DNA of 59,433 nt from Methylophaga sp. (GCA_002696735.1 NZSL01000010.1:331882-391314); one strand, 5' to 3'; positions 8,757 to 18,152 are shown, counted from the first letter of the stretch. Numbers and translations: made by a program. Notes: generated by a model from the letters alone, not told the origin.

Positions 8757-10555
8757 TGTCACAAATCAAAGAACAATCAGCTGATTATCAGCTGACCGAT
8801 CTAGCGCCTGTGCTTAAAGTCGTTGACGCAGGCAATATCCTGTTAGAGAGTTTGCCGGTTTGGTTAAGCGCACAAACTCGAAAATCGGCGGGTCGTGGCC
8901 GTAGTGCTGAAAATACACTTCAATATGGTGTGCAAAAACTGCGTGAACTGATTCTGGAACTGGCGGTGCGAGGTAAACTTGTCTCACAAGACCCAAACGA
9001 CGAACCCGCCAGCCTCTTGCTGAAAAAAATTGCTGAGGAAAAATCTCGACTTGTTAAAGAAGGTAAAATCAAAAAGCAAAAAATACTGCCACCAGTTTCA
9101 ATTCAAGAATTACTATTTCAGGCACCAGCTGGATGGGGTTGGACTCGCTTGGGAGTATTGTTCAATTCAATAATCAGCGGTGGAACTCCTAGTAAAAATA
9201 ATCCAGCTTTTTGGGGTGGAGATATTCCTTGGGCAAGTGTAAAAGACCTTGGAAAAGCTAGATACATCCGCTCTACTCAAGACTTTATTACTGAAGAAGG
9301 ACTAAAAAAAGGAAGCAAACTCGCGGACGTTGGCGACATCCTAATCTGTACACGGATGGGACTGGGTAAAACTGCAATTTGTGAAAGCCCTATTGCTATA
9401 AACCAAGATTTGAAAGCTATAAAAATGTCATCGCACGTCTCGGTCGACTTTTTTCTGAACGCATACACTACTATAGACATTAAAGGTACTGGAACAACAG
9501 TAGCGGGAATAACACAAGATAAGCTTTTGAATTATCCAATTGCTTTACCTCCACTTGCCGAACAACAGCGCATCGTCAAAAAAGTTGATGAGCTGATGGC
9601 GCTGTGCGACCAGCTAGAGCAACAACAGGCCGATGCGGTTCAGGCGCATGACATCCTGGTCAAAGTGCTGCTGGACGCGCTCACTCAATCTGAAAACGCC
9701 GAAGGCTTTCAGCAAAACTGGCACCGTATCGCTGAGCATTTCGATACTCTCTTCACCACCGAATCCAGCATCGACCAGCTCAAACAAACCCTGCTGCAAC
9801 TCGCCGTCATGGGAAAACTCGTACCGCAAGACCCCAACGACGAACCCGCCAACATCCTGCTTGAAAAAATCGCTGTGGAAAAGGCTCGGCTAGTTAAAGA
9901 AGGCAAAATCAAAGAACAAAAGTCATTGCCAGAAATTCGAGAAATCGAAACCCCGTTTGCTTTGCCTGCTGGTTGGAAATGGGCGCATGTGGAGGATGTC
10001 GCTCAGCTAATCACATCAGGTTCTAGAGGGTGGGCAAAATATTATTCAAATGAAGGTGCGATTTTTATAACTATGGGCAACCTCTCCCGCGGTCATTATC
10101 ATCTTCGAATGGATGATATTAGATACGTAAACCCTCCGAAATCAGGGGAAGGAGCAAGGACAAAACTTGTTGAAAATGATCTCCTAATCTCTATAACTGG
10201 TGATGTTGGTAACCTAGGGCTTGTACCTGAAAATTTTGGTGATGCTTATATAAATCAACATACATGTTTACTAAGGTTTATGCCCGAATGCCAAAACCGC
10301 TACTTCCCTGAGCTAATGAGATCACCGCTCGCAAATATTCAATTCAATGCTCCTCAGAGAGGAGTGAAAAATAGTTTTCGATTAAGTGATGTCGGTGAGA
10401 TGATTATTCCAATCCCCCCCCTTGCCGAACAACACCGGATCGTCAAAAAAGTCGATGAACTGATGGTGCTGTGCGACCAACTCAAAGACAGACTTAACCA
10501 AGCCCAAACCCTGCAACAACAACTCGCTAATGCGGTTGTCGAAAAAACTATTTAG
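8756..10555 (+). CDS. hsdS: Type I restriction enzyme, specificity subunit
   Basis: A 599-aa protein with the two-fold layout of HsdS. Two target-recognition domains (about residues 120-265 and 400-555) are each preceded by a conserved helix block containing DPNDEPA and LVKEGKIK. Each is followed by a second block, PPLAEQ-IVKKVDELM-LCDQL. The target domains are clearly more AT-rich than the conserved blocks, which suggests they were exchanged between alleles. The DNA half-sites cannot be read from sequence. It is coupled to hsdM through a 1-base overlap. Confidence 0.96.
   Translation: MSQIKEQSADYQLTDLAPVLKVVDAGNILLESLPVWLSAQTRKSAGRGRSAENTLQYGVQKLRELILELAVRGKLVSQDPNDEPASLLLKKIAEEKSRLVKEGKIKKQKILPPVSIQELLFQAPAGWGWTRLGVLFNSIISGGTPSKNNPAFWGGDIPWASVKDLGKARYIRSTQDFITEEGLKKGSKLADVGDILICTRMGLGKTAICESPIAINQDLKAIKMSSHVSVDFFLNAYTTIDIKGTGTTVAGITQDKLLNYPIALPPLAEQQRIVKKVDELMALCDQLEQQQADAVQAHDILVKVLLDALTQSENAEGFQQNWHRIAEHFDTLFTTESSIDQLKQTLLQLAVMGKLVPQDPNDEPANILLEKIAVEKARLVKEGKIKEQKSLPEIREIETPFALPAGWKWAHVEDVAQLITSGSRGWAKYYSNEGAIFITMGNLSRGHYHLRMDDIRYVNPPKSGEGARTKLVENDLLISITGDVGNLGLVPENFGDAYINQHTCLLRFMPECQNRYFPELMRSPLANIQFNAPQRGVKNSFRLSDVGEMIIPIPPLAEQHRIVKKVDELMVLCDQLKDRLNQAQTLQQQLANAVVEKTI
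8963..9075 (+). repeat. hsdS internal repeat block 1, copy a (copy b at 9803-9915)
   Basis: The conserved segment encoding GKLV-QDPNDEPA and the following helix is repeated 840 bp downstream with high nucleotide identity. These are the homology arms by which target-recognition domains of hsdS genes can be swapped. Confidence 0.8.
9551..9615 (+). repeat. hsdS internal repeat block 2, copy a (copy b at 10418-10482)
   Basis: The 65-bp segment encoding PPLAEQ through LCDQL occurs again 867 bp downstream, nearly identical at the nucleotide level. Together with block 1 it brackets each target-recognition domain. Confidence 0.8.
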
Positions 10556-10584
10556 AAATATAACTAACCACATAAGGAAATGAA

Positions 10585-11235
10585 ATGAACCTCAATGGAT
10601 TAAGAAGTCAAGCAGCCAATATGGCTAAGAGTGCGCCTAAACATTCGAAGAAAGTAATATTTGCACTATTTTTGATCACCGCTACTCTAATCACGGAAAA
10701 GAAGCTTGAGTCAGCGATAGCATATTTAGATCCGGACTTTTTTGGGACGACAGTAGAGAACGTTATTGAATCTCAGAACGAGAATTTTTCAAAAGTACAA
10801 TCATCGATAGACGATTTAAAGCTTGTCACTACTGATAACGCAGCTGCTCAGACAGCAATCACTCAACTATCAAAAAATCTTGAACTCACGCTTGCCACAA
10901 ACAAAGATCTAACGAATAAACTGAAAACGGTTGCCGATGATAGAGAAATTCTTCGTGAAGAGCTGAAAAAGAAAAAAGGTGGAGATATTGTTCCAACTAT
11001 CGCAATAGCAGAGTATCAAACAATCCAATATCCTGACCTAGGTGTTCTAGGTCTGCGTGATTATAACAACGGCAATAAGTCTATTCGCTTCACCATCAAT
11101 GATATTTCGAGCAGGCTATATGTTGGTGATTCGGTGAAAATCACAAAGACAAATGGTGATGTCTGTAGATTGGTTTACAGAGGCCTTCATGAAGATAAAC
11201 ATGGTGTTGAAAAAGTTTGCAATCAAGATAGCTAG
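10585..11235 (+). CDS. Membrane-anchored coiled-coil protein, unknown function
   Basis: A 216-aa protein with a basic N-terminus, one hydrophobic segment (about residues 24-38), a long coiled-coil stretch (about 52-130, rich in Asn, Lys, Leu, Glu and Thr) and a small C-terminal domain with NDISSRLYVGDSVKI and two cysteines. It looks like a single-pass protein with most of its mass on one side of the membrane. It lies 29 bp after hsdS, with AAGGAAA before the start, and about 110 bp before mcrB. It therefore sits inside the restriction block and may be part of it. I do not recognise the family. Confidence 0.7.
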   Translation: MNLNGLRSQAANMAKSAPKHSKKVIFALFLITATLITEKKLESAIAYLDPDFFGTTVENVIESQNENFSKVQSSIDDLKLVTTDNAAAQTAITQLSKNLELTLATNKDLTNKLKTVADDREILREELKKKKGGDIVPTIAIAEYQTIQYPDLGVLGLRDYNNGNKSIRFTINDISSRLYVGDSVKITKTNGDVCRLVYRGLHEDKHGVEKVCNQDS

Positions 11236-11344
11236 TTGGGTTTTAAGCTCATTTTTCAGGCAAACTTTGATGAAACTCATACCAGTACTGAAAACAGTAT
11301 CAGTGAAAGCTTTATAAACAATCAATAGCAACTTGGAGAGACAC

Positions 11345-13786
11345 ATGGTCGCCTTCTCAGATGAACTTGAAGGAAAAACGTTTTGGTTTGTTGGAGCTTC
11401 TTACGCTGGAAATGAAGATGTAAGCAATGACTTTATAGATAAAGGAATATGGCTAAATGGGAATGATGGAAAGTCCCAAGATCAAGTCAAAGCTATTCAG
11501 CCTGGGGATTGGATAGCCATTAAATCAGCATATACACGCAAGTATGGACTGAACTTTGAAAACCATGGCCAATTTGTTTCTGTAAATGCTATTAAAGCCA
11601 TTGGGAAGGTCCTTAATAACAAAGGAGACGGGAAAGAACTTGAGGTTGATTGGAAACGCGAAGATCCAGTCAAAGAATGGTACTTTTACACCAATCGCTC
11701 AAGAATTTGGCGAGTAACGGCTAATGATTGGATGACAGAGGGTTTAATTCGTTTCACTTTTTTAGATGAAAAACAAGATATCGACCGTTTTAGAAATGCT
11801 CCATTCTGGTCCGAACGATATGGTGATAATCAAAAAGATATTAGCAGATTCCCTTGGACAAGGTTTTACCAAGCCATGGCTGACCGGTTATTAGAGTTTC
11901 GTCATGATAGAACCAATCTAGTCACCCGTATCCATAAGCTAGGTGAACGTATCGACAACTTTCCAAAGTTTATCGATAAATTGACTGATGGTACTGAGGA
12001 ACCACTCAAGGATATCTGCCCTTTTACCATTATGGGGATTTTCTCCAGAGGTATGACTGGAGAGAATAGAACAAGATTTGCCTATGAATTAGCTAAGGAA
12101 TTAGGGGTTGATGAAAAAGCACCTGTGAATTTTGATGGTATACCGGTCATGAACAATCAAAATACTTGGTTCTTTGGATTTACGAAAATGCCGCAGAGGC
12201 GTGATAATGATATTGATATTTTATGGTCTGTCTTTGAAAGCGCCTTAATTTTTTCCAACGATGACTCCAACGATTTACAAAATCAATTTTTAAACGATTA
12301 CAACGAAGCCGCTAGTCGCTATAACGTTGGATGGAACTTAACTATGGGACTATATTGGATTCGACCATGGTTCTATCCTCCGTTGGACGCCCAATCACAG
12401 CGATATATTTCCAAAAAACTGGGTATCAAAATTGGTTTGAATGGCCCAAATTCTCGCTGTAATGCAAACGACTATTTGACTGTGAAACAGGTTTTAGAAT
12501 CACGATTTTTGGAAGATATATATCCCGTTCATTCCTTCCCAGATTTATCGCTTCAAGCCAGACGCTACAACCCCCCAGCAGACAACGATATTGTGGTTGA
12601 AAAGAATTGGCTTAATTTAGTTTACGCAAAAACTGTCGAACTTTGTAATGATAAAGGTTCTGCAAAATATACCCGCCAGGAATTTAAAGACCGATATCTA
12701 GACGACTTTAAATTAGCATTCCCTGATAACAACAGTTGTGAGTACTCAATAGATCGTACTAATCAGAAATTGAGGGATGACAACAAACTTATATTCCATG
12801 GTGATGGAAAATACGAACTCGTAGAATTTAGTACCATTCATGATGCTAACTCTATTTACAGCGCCTCTGGTGATGAGTCTGAAGTTACTCAGGTATTTGA
12901 ATCGTATGATATAGAGAACATTATTTCAGAAGGCTGCTTTCTTGAAACCAATCATCTCAGAGAGTTTATTGCTCGTTTAAAAGAAAAGAAAAATATAATA
13001 TTCCAAGGCCCTCCTGGTACCGGCAAAAGCTGGCTTGCTAAAAGGCTTGGTTATGCCCTAATGGGTGAGCGTAATGACGTCAGACTCAGGGCGGTTCAGT
13101 TCCATCCCAATCTATCCTATGAAGACTTTGTGCGAGGTTACAGACCCTCTGGCAATGGGCAGCTAGATTTAAAAGATGGCCCTATGCTGGAAATGATTAA
13201 TGATGCCATTGATGATCCGGAAAATGATTATGTATTAGTGATAGAAGAGATCAATCGTGGTAACCCGGCACAAATTTTTGGGGAAATGCTTACGCTTATC
13301 GAAGCTGATAAGCGTAATCCTGATGAGGCTCTTGAGCTGTCTTATCGCCGTACACATGACGAACGGATATCCATTCCAAAAAATCTTTATATTATCGGAA
13401 CGATGAATATTGCTGACCGCTCTCTGGCGATGGTAGACCTTGCTTTACGTCGTCGTTTTGCCTTCATCAATCTTGAACCCATATTGAATAACACTTGGCA
13501 AGAATGGGTAGCAAAGAACTCAAAAATTGATTCAGACTTCTTGGCTATAGTAAGACAGCGTCTTAATGATCTCAATGAGCAGATTAGTGGTGATCCAACA
13601 TTGGGTGAGCAATTTAAGATTGGCCACAGCTATGTCACACCGTCTAAAGGCTATGTCATCGAAGATCCAAAGAATTGGTTTCGACAAGTGGTCAAAACTG
13701 AAATAGGTGTTTTACTTGATGAATACTGGTACGAAGACTTGCAGAAAGCCAGAAGCCTGAGAGATAAGTTAATCGAAGGCTTTTGA
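11345..13786 (+). CDS. mcrB: McrB-like AAA+ GTPase with an EVE-like N-terminal domain
   Basis: An 813-aa motor subunit of a modification-dependent restriction system. The AAA+ module lies near residues 545-760. It has Walker A GPPGTGKS, Walker B VIEEINRGNPAQIFGE, and the McrB-type sensor GTMNIADRS followed by LRRRFAF. The N-terminus (FWFVGASYAG, then GIW and QPGDWIAIKSA) resembles an EVE/PUA-like domain that reads modified bases. A second region, FTIMGIFSRGMTGENR, separates it from the motor. I chose the ATG at 11345, which has GGAGAG 4 nt upstream, over a TTG 12 bp earlier. Its stop overlaps the mcrC start region. Confidence 0.9.
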   Translation: MVAFSDELEGKTFWFVGASYAGNEDVSNDFIDKGIWLNGNDGKSQDQVKAIQPGDWIAIKSAYTRKYGLNFENHGQFVSVNAIKAIGKVLNNKGDGKELEVDWKREDPVKEWYFYTNRSRIWRVTANDWMTEGLIRFTFLDEKQDIDRFRNAPFWSERYGDNQKDISRFPWTRFYQAMADRLLEFRHDRTNLVTRIHKLGERIDNFPKFIDKLTDGTEEPLKDICPFTIMGIFSRGMTGENRTRFAYELAKELGVDEKAPVNFDGIPVMNNQNTWFFGFTKMPQRRDNDIDILWSVFESALIFSNDDSNDLQNQFLNDYNEAASRYNVGWNLTMGLYWIRPWFYPPLDAQSQRYISKKLGIKIGLNGPNSRCNANDYLTVKQVLESRFLEDIYPVHSFPDLSLQARRYNPPADNDIVVEKNWLNLVYAKTVELCNDKGSAKYTRQEFKDRYLDDFKLAFPDNNSCEYSIDRTNQKLRDDNKLIFHGDGKYELVEFSTIHDANSIYSASGDESEVTQVFESYDIENIISEGCFLETNHLREFIARLKEKKNIIFQGPPGTGKSWLAKRLGYALMGERNDVRLRAVQFHPNLSYEDFVRGYRPSGNGQLDLKDGPMLEMINDAIDDPENDYVLVIEEINRGNPAQIFGEMLTLIEADKRNPDEALELSYRRTHDERISIPKNLYIIGTMNIADRSLAMVDLALRRRFAFINLEPILNNTWQEWVAKNSKIDSDFLAIVRQRLNDLNEQISGDPTLGEQFKIGHSYVTPSKGYVIEDPKNWFRQVVKTEIGVLLDEYWYEDLQKARSLRDKLIEGF

Positions 13787-13788
13787 TA

Positions 13789-14889
13789 GTGGCATCGAAT
13801 CTCACCTATCAATCATTGTCGGATGGTTTTATCGGCAAAATCCCGGTAAGAAATATTTGGTTATTAATGCTGTATGCGTCTGACTTGTATCGAGCATATG
13901 GGATTCACTATTTTGACGTAGAAGAAAACCCTGATGACATCCCGGAGCTAGTTGCAGAAGTTTTGTGCCGAAGCCTCGAAAGAAGGCTAAAACAGAGCCT
14001 TACACCCAGTTATCACAATACCGAACAAATACTCAGCAGAGTAAGAGGACGAATTGATCACCTTAAAACAATAAGACGACAGTTGTTGCTTCAAGGCAAA
14101 GTTGCATGTCAGTTCGAAGAGTTGACCCAAGACACGCCTAGAAATCGATATATAAAAAAGGCATGCCGGTTATTAGCAAGAGTAACAAAAAAACAAACTG
14201 CGAGACGACTATTATCCCTAAATAAGAGCATGGAAAGGCTTGGGGTATCTAATGACCCTTTCCCCGAGTATAAGGCGCTTAGCCCTCTTGCTAGGCATGA
14301 GCGTCACGATGCTATGATGCTCTCAGCAGCCAGACTAGCCCATAATCTCGCTCTGCCAACAGAAATTACCGGTTACAGGGCCCTTCCCATAGCTGCTCGT
14401 GAAGAGCATTGGGCGAGACAGCTTTTTGAAAAAAGTATGGCTGGTTTTTTTTATGTTCACCTTACACCGCAAGGTTGGAGCGTATCCCGAGGCCAAGTGA
14501 TTCATTGGCCAGTATCAGTAAGCTCGGAAGGTGCTGATATTTATTTGCCTCGAATGCAAACGGACATTGTGCTTGAAAAAAAAGAACTAAATCAGCGGAT
14601 CATTATCGACACTAAATTTACCTCAGTGTTGACAAAAAACCATCATGGCCAGGACCGCTTCAAACGCGAATATCTTTTTCAGCTATACAGCTACCTTAAA
14701 TCTCAGGAGTCATCAAAAGACTTGCTGAGTATGACATCTAAAGGTTTATTTCTACATCCAGCAGTTGATGGCCACATTGATGAATATTTCACCGTTCAAA
14801 ATCATCCTATTCGATTCTTAACGGTAGATTTAGCAGCTGATGCGATATCCATCAAACACACATTGGTGTCTGTTTTAGATTGCCCATGA
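13789..14889 (+). CDS. mcrC: McrC-like nuclease subunit
   Basis: A roughly 366-aa endonuclease partner of McrB. An N-terminal helical part contains IPVRNIWLLMLYASDLY. It is followed by SRVRGRID and DTPRNRYIK, typical of McrC proteins. The C-terminal nuclease shows Asp in MQTDIVLE and DTK in IIIDTKFT, a PD-(D/E)XK site. The start is uncertain. GTG at 13789 has GAAGG 9 nt upstream, while TTG at 13783 overlaps the mcrB stop but has only 3 nt of spacing. It is coupled to mcrB either way. Confidence 0.88.
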   Translation: MASNLTYQSLSDGFIGKIPVRNIWLLMLYASDLYRAYGIHYFDVEENPDDIPELVAEVLCRSLERRLKQSLTPSYHNTEQILSRVRGRIDHLKTIRRQLLLQGKVACQFEELTQDTPRNRYIKKACRLLARVTKKQTARRLLSLNKSMERLGVSNDPFPEYKALSPLARHERHDAMMLSAARLAHNLALPTEITGYRALPIAAREEHWARQLFEKSMAGFFYVHLTPQGWSVSRGQVIHWPVSVSSEGADIYLPRMQTDIVLEKKELNQRIIIDTKFTSVLTKNHHGQDRFKREYLFQLYSYLKSQESSKDLLSMTSKGLFLHPAVDGHIDEYFTVQNHPIRFLTVDLAADAISIKHTLVSVLDCP

Positions 14890-15094
14890 AATTTCATAAC
14901 AAGACCAAACCAACTGAAAGCAACTCTAGATTCATTAGGTCTTTTTGAGTCGCCACTAATTTACTAGATACCTTTAAGCCATTTAGTGGACTGCCCTGGG
15001 AATCCCAAGCAAGCTTCACATATTGAGTAACTAATACCCTTACCGTAACCTTACCGTTTTATGTTGGAAGCAGACTCACGATTGAGAATTTGAA

Positions 15095-15478
15095 ATGGAA
15101 TTTCTAACCAGCTTTACTTTTGCTATTTTCTCTTTCGCTGAGATGAGTTTTTGGTATCTGATTTTTTTCTTAATGCTGTGTTTAGTTGGCCTTATTTACG
15201 ACAGTACCTATCATAAACGTTATAACCCCTTAATAACCTCCCTCATCTTCGCTTTGTTATTACTGATGGTAATTTACCCACCTTGGTGTGAAGATTTTGT
15301 TGGAGCTTGCTATTCAGAGGGTTATGACCTTATTACCACGTATCGATACAACAACGAATATATGATCATCAACACCAAGCGCTTACTCATTCAAGGCCTA
15401 GTTGTTTTAATATTTGGCGTAGCCATCCAAGAAGCGTTGATGAAATACAAAATCAAAATCGACAGTATATTGAAGTAA
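15095..15478 (+). CDS. Small membrane protein, unknown function
   Basis: A 127-aa protein with three likely membrane helices (about residues 18-35, 45-62 and 97-115). Between helices 2 and 3 is a loop that holds two cysteines (PPWCEDFVGACY). It stands alone about 200 bp after mcrC, still within the element. The 205 bp before it hold no gene and no clear promoter. The family is not recognised; a membrane effector for the defence block is possible but not shown. Confidence 0.55.
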   Translation: MEFLTSFTFAIFSFAEMSFWYLIFFLMLCLVGLIYDSTYHKRYNPLITSLIFALLLLMVIYPPWCEDFVGACYSEGYDLITTYRYNNEYMIINTKRLLIQGLVVLIFGVAIQEALMKYKIKIDSILK

Positions 15479-16163
15479 TCAGCAAATTTATTATTATCTT
15501 CATCACCAATCCTACCCAGTTAACGATATTCGTTAGAGCTAAGAACAGTATCTTTAAACATTCTTAATTGAGTCTCGTTTTCGATACATTTAGGTAACTT
15601 ATCTTCAAATAAACACCTTAATTTTTAATAATCAGGTCACCTTTTGGTGACATTCATTTTTTTAAGAACCTATTATTCAGCTTATTAACAAGTTTAGATA
15701 AAAAAACACAGATTACATTTTTATTTTTCTTATGCGTTAGCAAACCACACCGACATATCATTCTGGGTATCGGTAGATTACGTTCATCATCGCAATTGCC
15801 ATCATCATTATCTAGAGTTAAATGATTAGGATTATTTGATTTCATATTATTTTTTTAAATTGGCATCCAATTTTAAGCGTGAAAAGATTTCCCTTGCCTC
15901 AAACTTGCCGTAATTTACTTTATATTCAAACATTAACTCATCACGACACATTTATTAATATAAAACCTTACTAACTAACAGGGGATATGGTTTATTAGGT
16001 GTGGTGTATTTATGCTACTTCAGCTTATTAAGTAACCATATGATTTGTATAGGCCAATGGTGTATAAACAGCACCTGTGAAAAAGGTTTTTATGTGTGTA
16101 GGTGTCATTTTTGGCATCTCGCTGTCTTGTATAGGTGGCATAAATACACCGGTACGATAATTT
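15479..16163. other. 685-bp gene-poor, AT-rich stretch of the element
   Basis: No convincing gene is seen. Two short frames (15654-15845 minus and 16001-16207 plus) lack ribosome sites and coding character. The right half carries several inverted and direct repeats, described separately, next to a replication-type gene. The stretch may be an origin or control region of the element. Confidence 0.4.
16003..16150. repeat. Origin-like repeat cluster
   Basis: GGTGTATTTATGC (16003-16015) has a perfect inverted copy at 16138-16150. TTGTATAGG occurs twice in direct orientation (16045-16053 and 16127-16135). GGTGT also recurs between them. The cluster lies 13 bp from the stop of a replication-type winged-helix gene. 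An origin or a regulator binding region is inferred from layout only. Confidence 0.4.
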
Positions 16164-16538
16164 TCACTCAACGTTTTCCCATGTATTACGTGGTTTTTGA
16201 TCATTAAAAGGCATCCACTCTAGTCGCCAGCTTCTTGTTCTACTCTCAGTGCGGCTACTAAAGAATGATTCCTCAACACAAACTATAAATCCACGCTCTA
16301 TTAATTGTTTAAAGGCTTTCATAGCGGTTCTCCTATCACATGGGATTTTTTCGGATGCTTCACGTATTCCAAAATCAACAGGTTTATCGTTTCTCCATAG
16401 ACTTTGTAACATTGTGATCAATACTTTTGCCTGGGGCATTAAATTCAAATAGTTTGGATGAGAAAGCATTCTTCTTGATATAACAACAACTCCCCCCCTA
16501 CTATCGAAGGGGAGTTTGTTTTTTTTATTCCGGGACAT
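16164..16538 (-). CDS. Winged-helix replication/regulatory protein of the element
   Basis: A 124-aa basic protein. The core (GGVVVISRRMLSHPNYL, then PQAKVLITMLQSLWR and IPCDRRTAMKAFKQLIERGFI) reads as a winged helix-turn-helix domain. The domain is of the type found in replication proteins and regulators of phages, plasmids and integrative elements. The recognition helix is probably CDRRTAMKAFKQL. It is the last gene of a three-gene minus-strand group with small spacings. The origin-like repeats lie immediately downstream. Confidence 0.6.
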   Translation of the reverse strand: MSRNKKNKLPFDSRGGVVVISRRMLSHPNYLNLMPQAKVLITMLQSLWRNDKPVDFGIREASEKIPCDRRTAMKAFKQLIERGFIVCVEESFFSSRTESRTRSWRLEWMPFNDQKPRNTWENVE

Positions 16539-16542
16539 TTAA

Positions 16543-16845
16543 TTACTCTCTATATCCCCTTGTCGAACGTTTCTCAAACTCATCTGAACTATTTTTAAGG
16601 AGTAAATTTATGATCTCTTTGGAAAGCCAATATCTTTTGCAAGTTGTTTTTTTACCTAAGAAGTTGGTCACTTTTTCCATTGCGCGTTCAATTTGAATAC
16701 CATATTTATTCTGCAATGTGGAAATAGTGCTATGTAGGCAATGGTCATGCAATTTCCTTTCAGATTCAAAGCGATTAAAACTATCGCCCGTCATGAGAGC
16801 ATCCAGCACAGAACGTATTTTTGTATTAGGCAAAGGTAATTTCAT
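16543..16845 (-). CDS. Small element-borne protein, unknown function
   Basis: A 100-aa basic, mainly helical protein without membrane segments or cysteine clusters. I chose the ATG at 16845 because GGAGG lies 6 nt before it, inside the last codons of the upstream gene. The longer frame to 16860 would overlap that gene. It is placed between an excisionase-like gene and a winged-helix gene, all on the minus strand, which suggests a role in control or replication of the element. Confidence 0.6.
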   Translation of the reverse strand: MKLPLPNTKIRSVLDALMTGDSFNRFESERKLHDHCLHSTISTLQNKYGIQIERAMEKVTNFLGKKTTCKRYWLSKEIINLLLKNSSDEFEKRSTRGYRE

Positions 16846-16846
16846 G

Positions 16847-17074
16847 CTAAACCTCCACATTATTAATGGTATGTTTAGCTAGATAATCTTCAAGATCACT
16901 TATGTTGTACCTTACGCAACGTCCTACTTTCATATAAGGAATGTTTGGGTGGCCAATAGAACGCCATTTGGCTAATGTTCGTTCAGATACATTCAGGTGA
17001 GAAGCAAGCTCCTCAGGTGTCATAGATTTTAATCTGATATCACGTTTTAAATTACTTCGTTGTTTTTTCATCAT
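16847..17074 (-). CDS. AlpA/excisionase-like helix-turn-helix protein
   Basis: A 75-aa protein with MTPEELASHLNVSERTLAKWRSIG, a MerR/AlpA-type helix-turn-helix. It is followed by a wing with IPYMKVGRCVRYNISDLEDYL, the standard form of helix_turn_helix_17 excisionase or AlpA proteins. Such proteins bind att arm sites or activate the integrase in integrative elements. The start at 17074 follows GGAAATGAA; an ATG at 17119 would add 15 residues with no domain character. It is the first gene of the three-gene group. Confidence 0.75.
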   Translation of the reverse strand: MMKKQRSNLKRDIRLKSMTPEELASHLNVSERTLAKWRSIGHPNIPYMKVGRCVRYNISDLEDYLAKHTINNVEV

Positions 17075-17207
17075 TTCATTTCCATTCAATAGTAGAGGTC
17101 GCTGGTGATTCCGTTGCATGACCAGCGATGAAATGGATGATGATTGCTTGTGTTAGAGAATAGTTTAACGATCTCAAATATCCCGATAGTGTCTCAATTA
17201 TCCCGAT

Positions 17208-18152
17208 TTAAACCTGTTTTTTACTGATTCGATTAAAATACCTGCGGAAAGTCACCCAATCAGTATCTGTACTAGATATATTCAAAAATACTTTTTTTTG
17301 TTCATCATATTTATAATGCTTCTTTAACTCTTCCCATAATTCTTTTCGTCCTGGGAGTCTTTTTTCCCTTTCAATAAATTTGATCACACCAGACTGGCAG
17401 CATTCAAAAATTTCGCTGTACTTATTTGGAGCATTGAGTAGATCTTCCCAACTTGGAACCAACTCTGAAGAAGCAGATTCTTTAAAAGCATCTTTATGTG
17501 AACTAATAAAAGAGTTCAATTCAGCTTGAGAGACAATATACTTATTATTCGATATCAGATTATTAACAAAAAAGTTATCTAATCTATATTCCAATGCTCT
17601 CTGTTCATCACCATAATTCAGAATCTTTGCTCCAAATGGATTTGAAGCCATGCTTTTACAAACAAAAAAGATTTCATTTTCGTATTCAACGGCCACTAAG
17701 TTTTCACCGGCTACAGGTGGACTAAAACCTTTAAGCCAACGAGATTCGGCATATTCATAGTTTAGTGATGTGGGAGGACCGGTAGGAATACAATTAATTG
17801 GTCGCAAGAATATCTCTTGGTTAGCGCCATCAAAGTAAATGAAGTCATCTACATCGTTGCTAATCCAAACGGCATTTAACGCTTCTGATTTTAATATCTC
17901 TTGTACAGCCTCTGTAGCTACTAGCTCTTCTGCTAATTCATTTGTATCTATATAGGGTATTTTTAATAACTGAGATGTTCTGGCCTTAATCAAGGTAATG
18001 GGTCTATCACAAAGCAATTTCACAGCAATTTTTTTGTCTTTAGCAAGTAGCAATACATCCTCAGCACTATCTAAACTAACAAAGTTTTTTAGCTCGTTAT
18101 AAACTGCTTCCAGGGTATAGTAAGGCTTAAGTAAAACATTCAAAGATAACAA
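17208..18152 (-). CDS. Hypothetical protein next to the integrase
   Basis: A 314-aa soluble, acidic protein with no signal peptide. Short motifs such as WISNDVDDFIYFDG, FLRPINCIPTGPPTS and, near the end, EREKRLPGRKELWEEL are visible. The last resembles a short helical DNA- or protein-binding end region. It lies 11 bp downstream of the integrase on the same strand and so is probably co-transcribed with it. I do not recognise the family. A role in integration control or cargo maintenance is possible. Confidence 0.65.
   Translation of the reverse strand: MLSLNVLLKPYYTLEAVYNELKNFVSLDSAEDVLLLAKDKKIAVKLLCDRPITLIKARTSQLLKIPYIDTNELAEELVATEAVQEILKSEALNAVWISNDVDDFIYFDGANQEIFLRPINCIPTGPPTSLNYEYAESRWLKGFSPPVAGENLVAVEYENEIFFVCKSMASNPFGAKILNYGDEQRALEYRLDNFFVNNLISNNKYIVSQAELNSFISSHKDAFKESASSELVPSWEDLLNAPNKYSEIFECCQSGVIKFIEREKRLPGRKELWEELKKHYKYDEQKKVFLNISSTDTDWVTFRRYFNRISKKQV

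Noticed and set aside
15654-15845. 63-aa open frame on the minus strand
   Set aside because: No Shine-Dalgarno sequence before the ATG, low-complexity ends, no recognisable domain; kept only as a remark in the gap entry.
16001-16207. 68-aa open frame on the plus strand
   Set aside because: GTG start without a ribosome site, odd composition rich in Cys, Trp and Tyr, and it lies across the inverted-repeat cluster.
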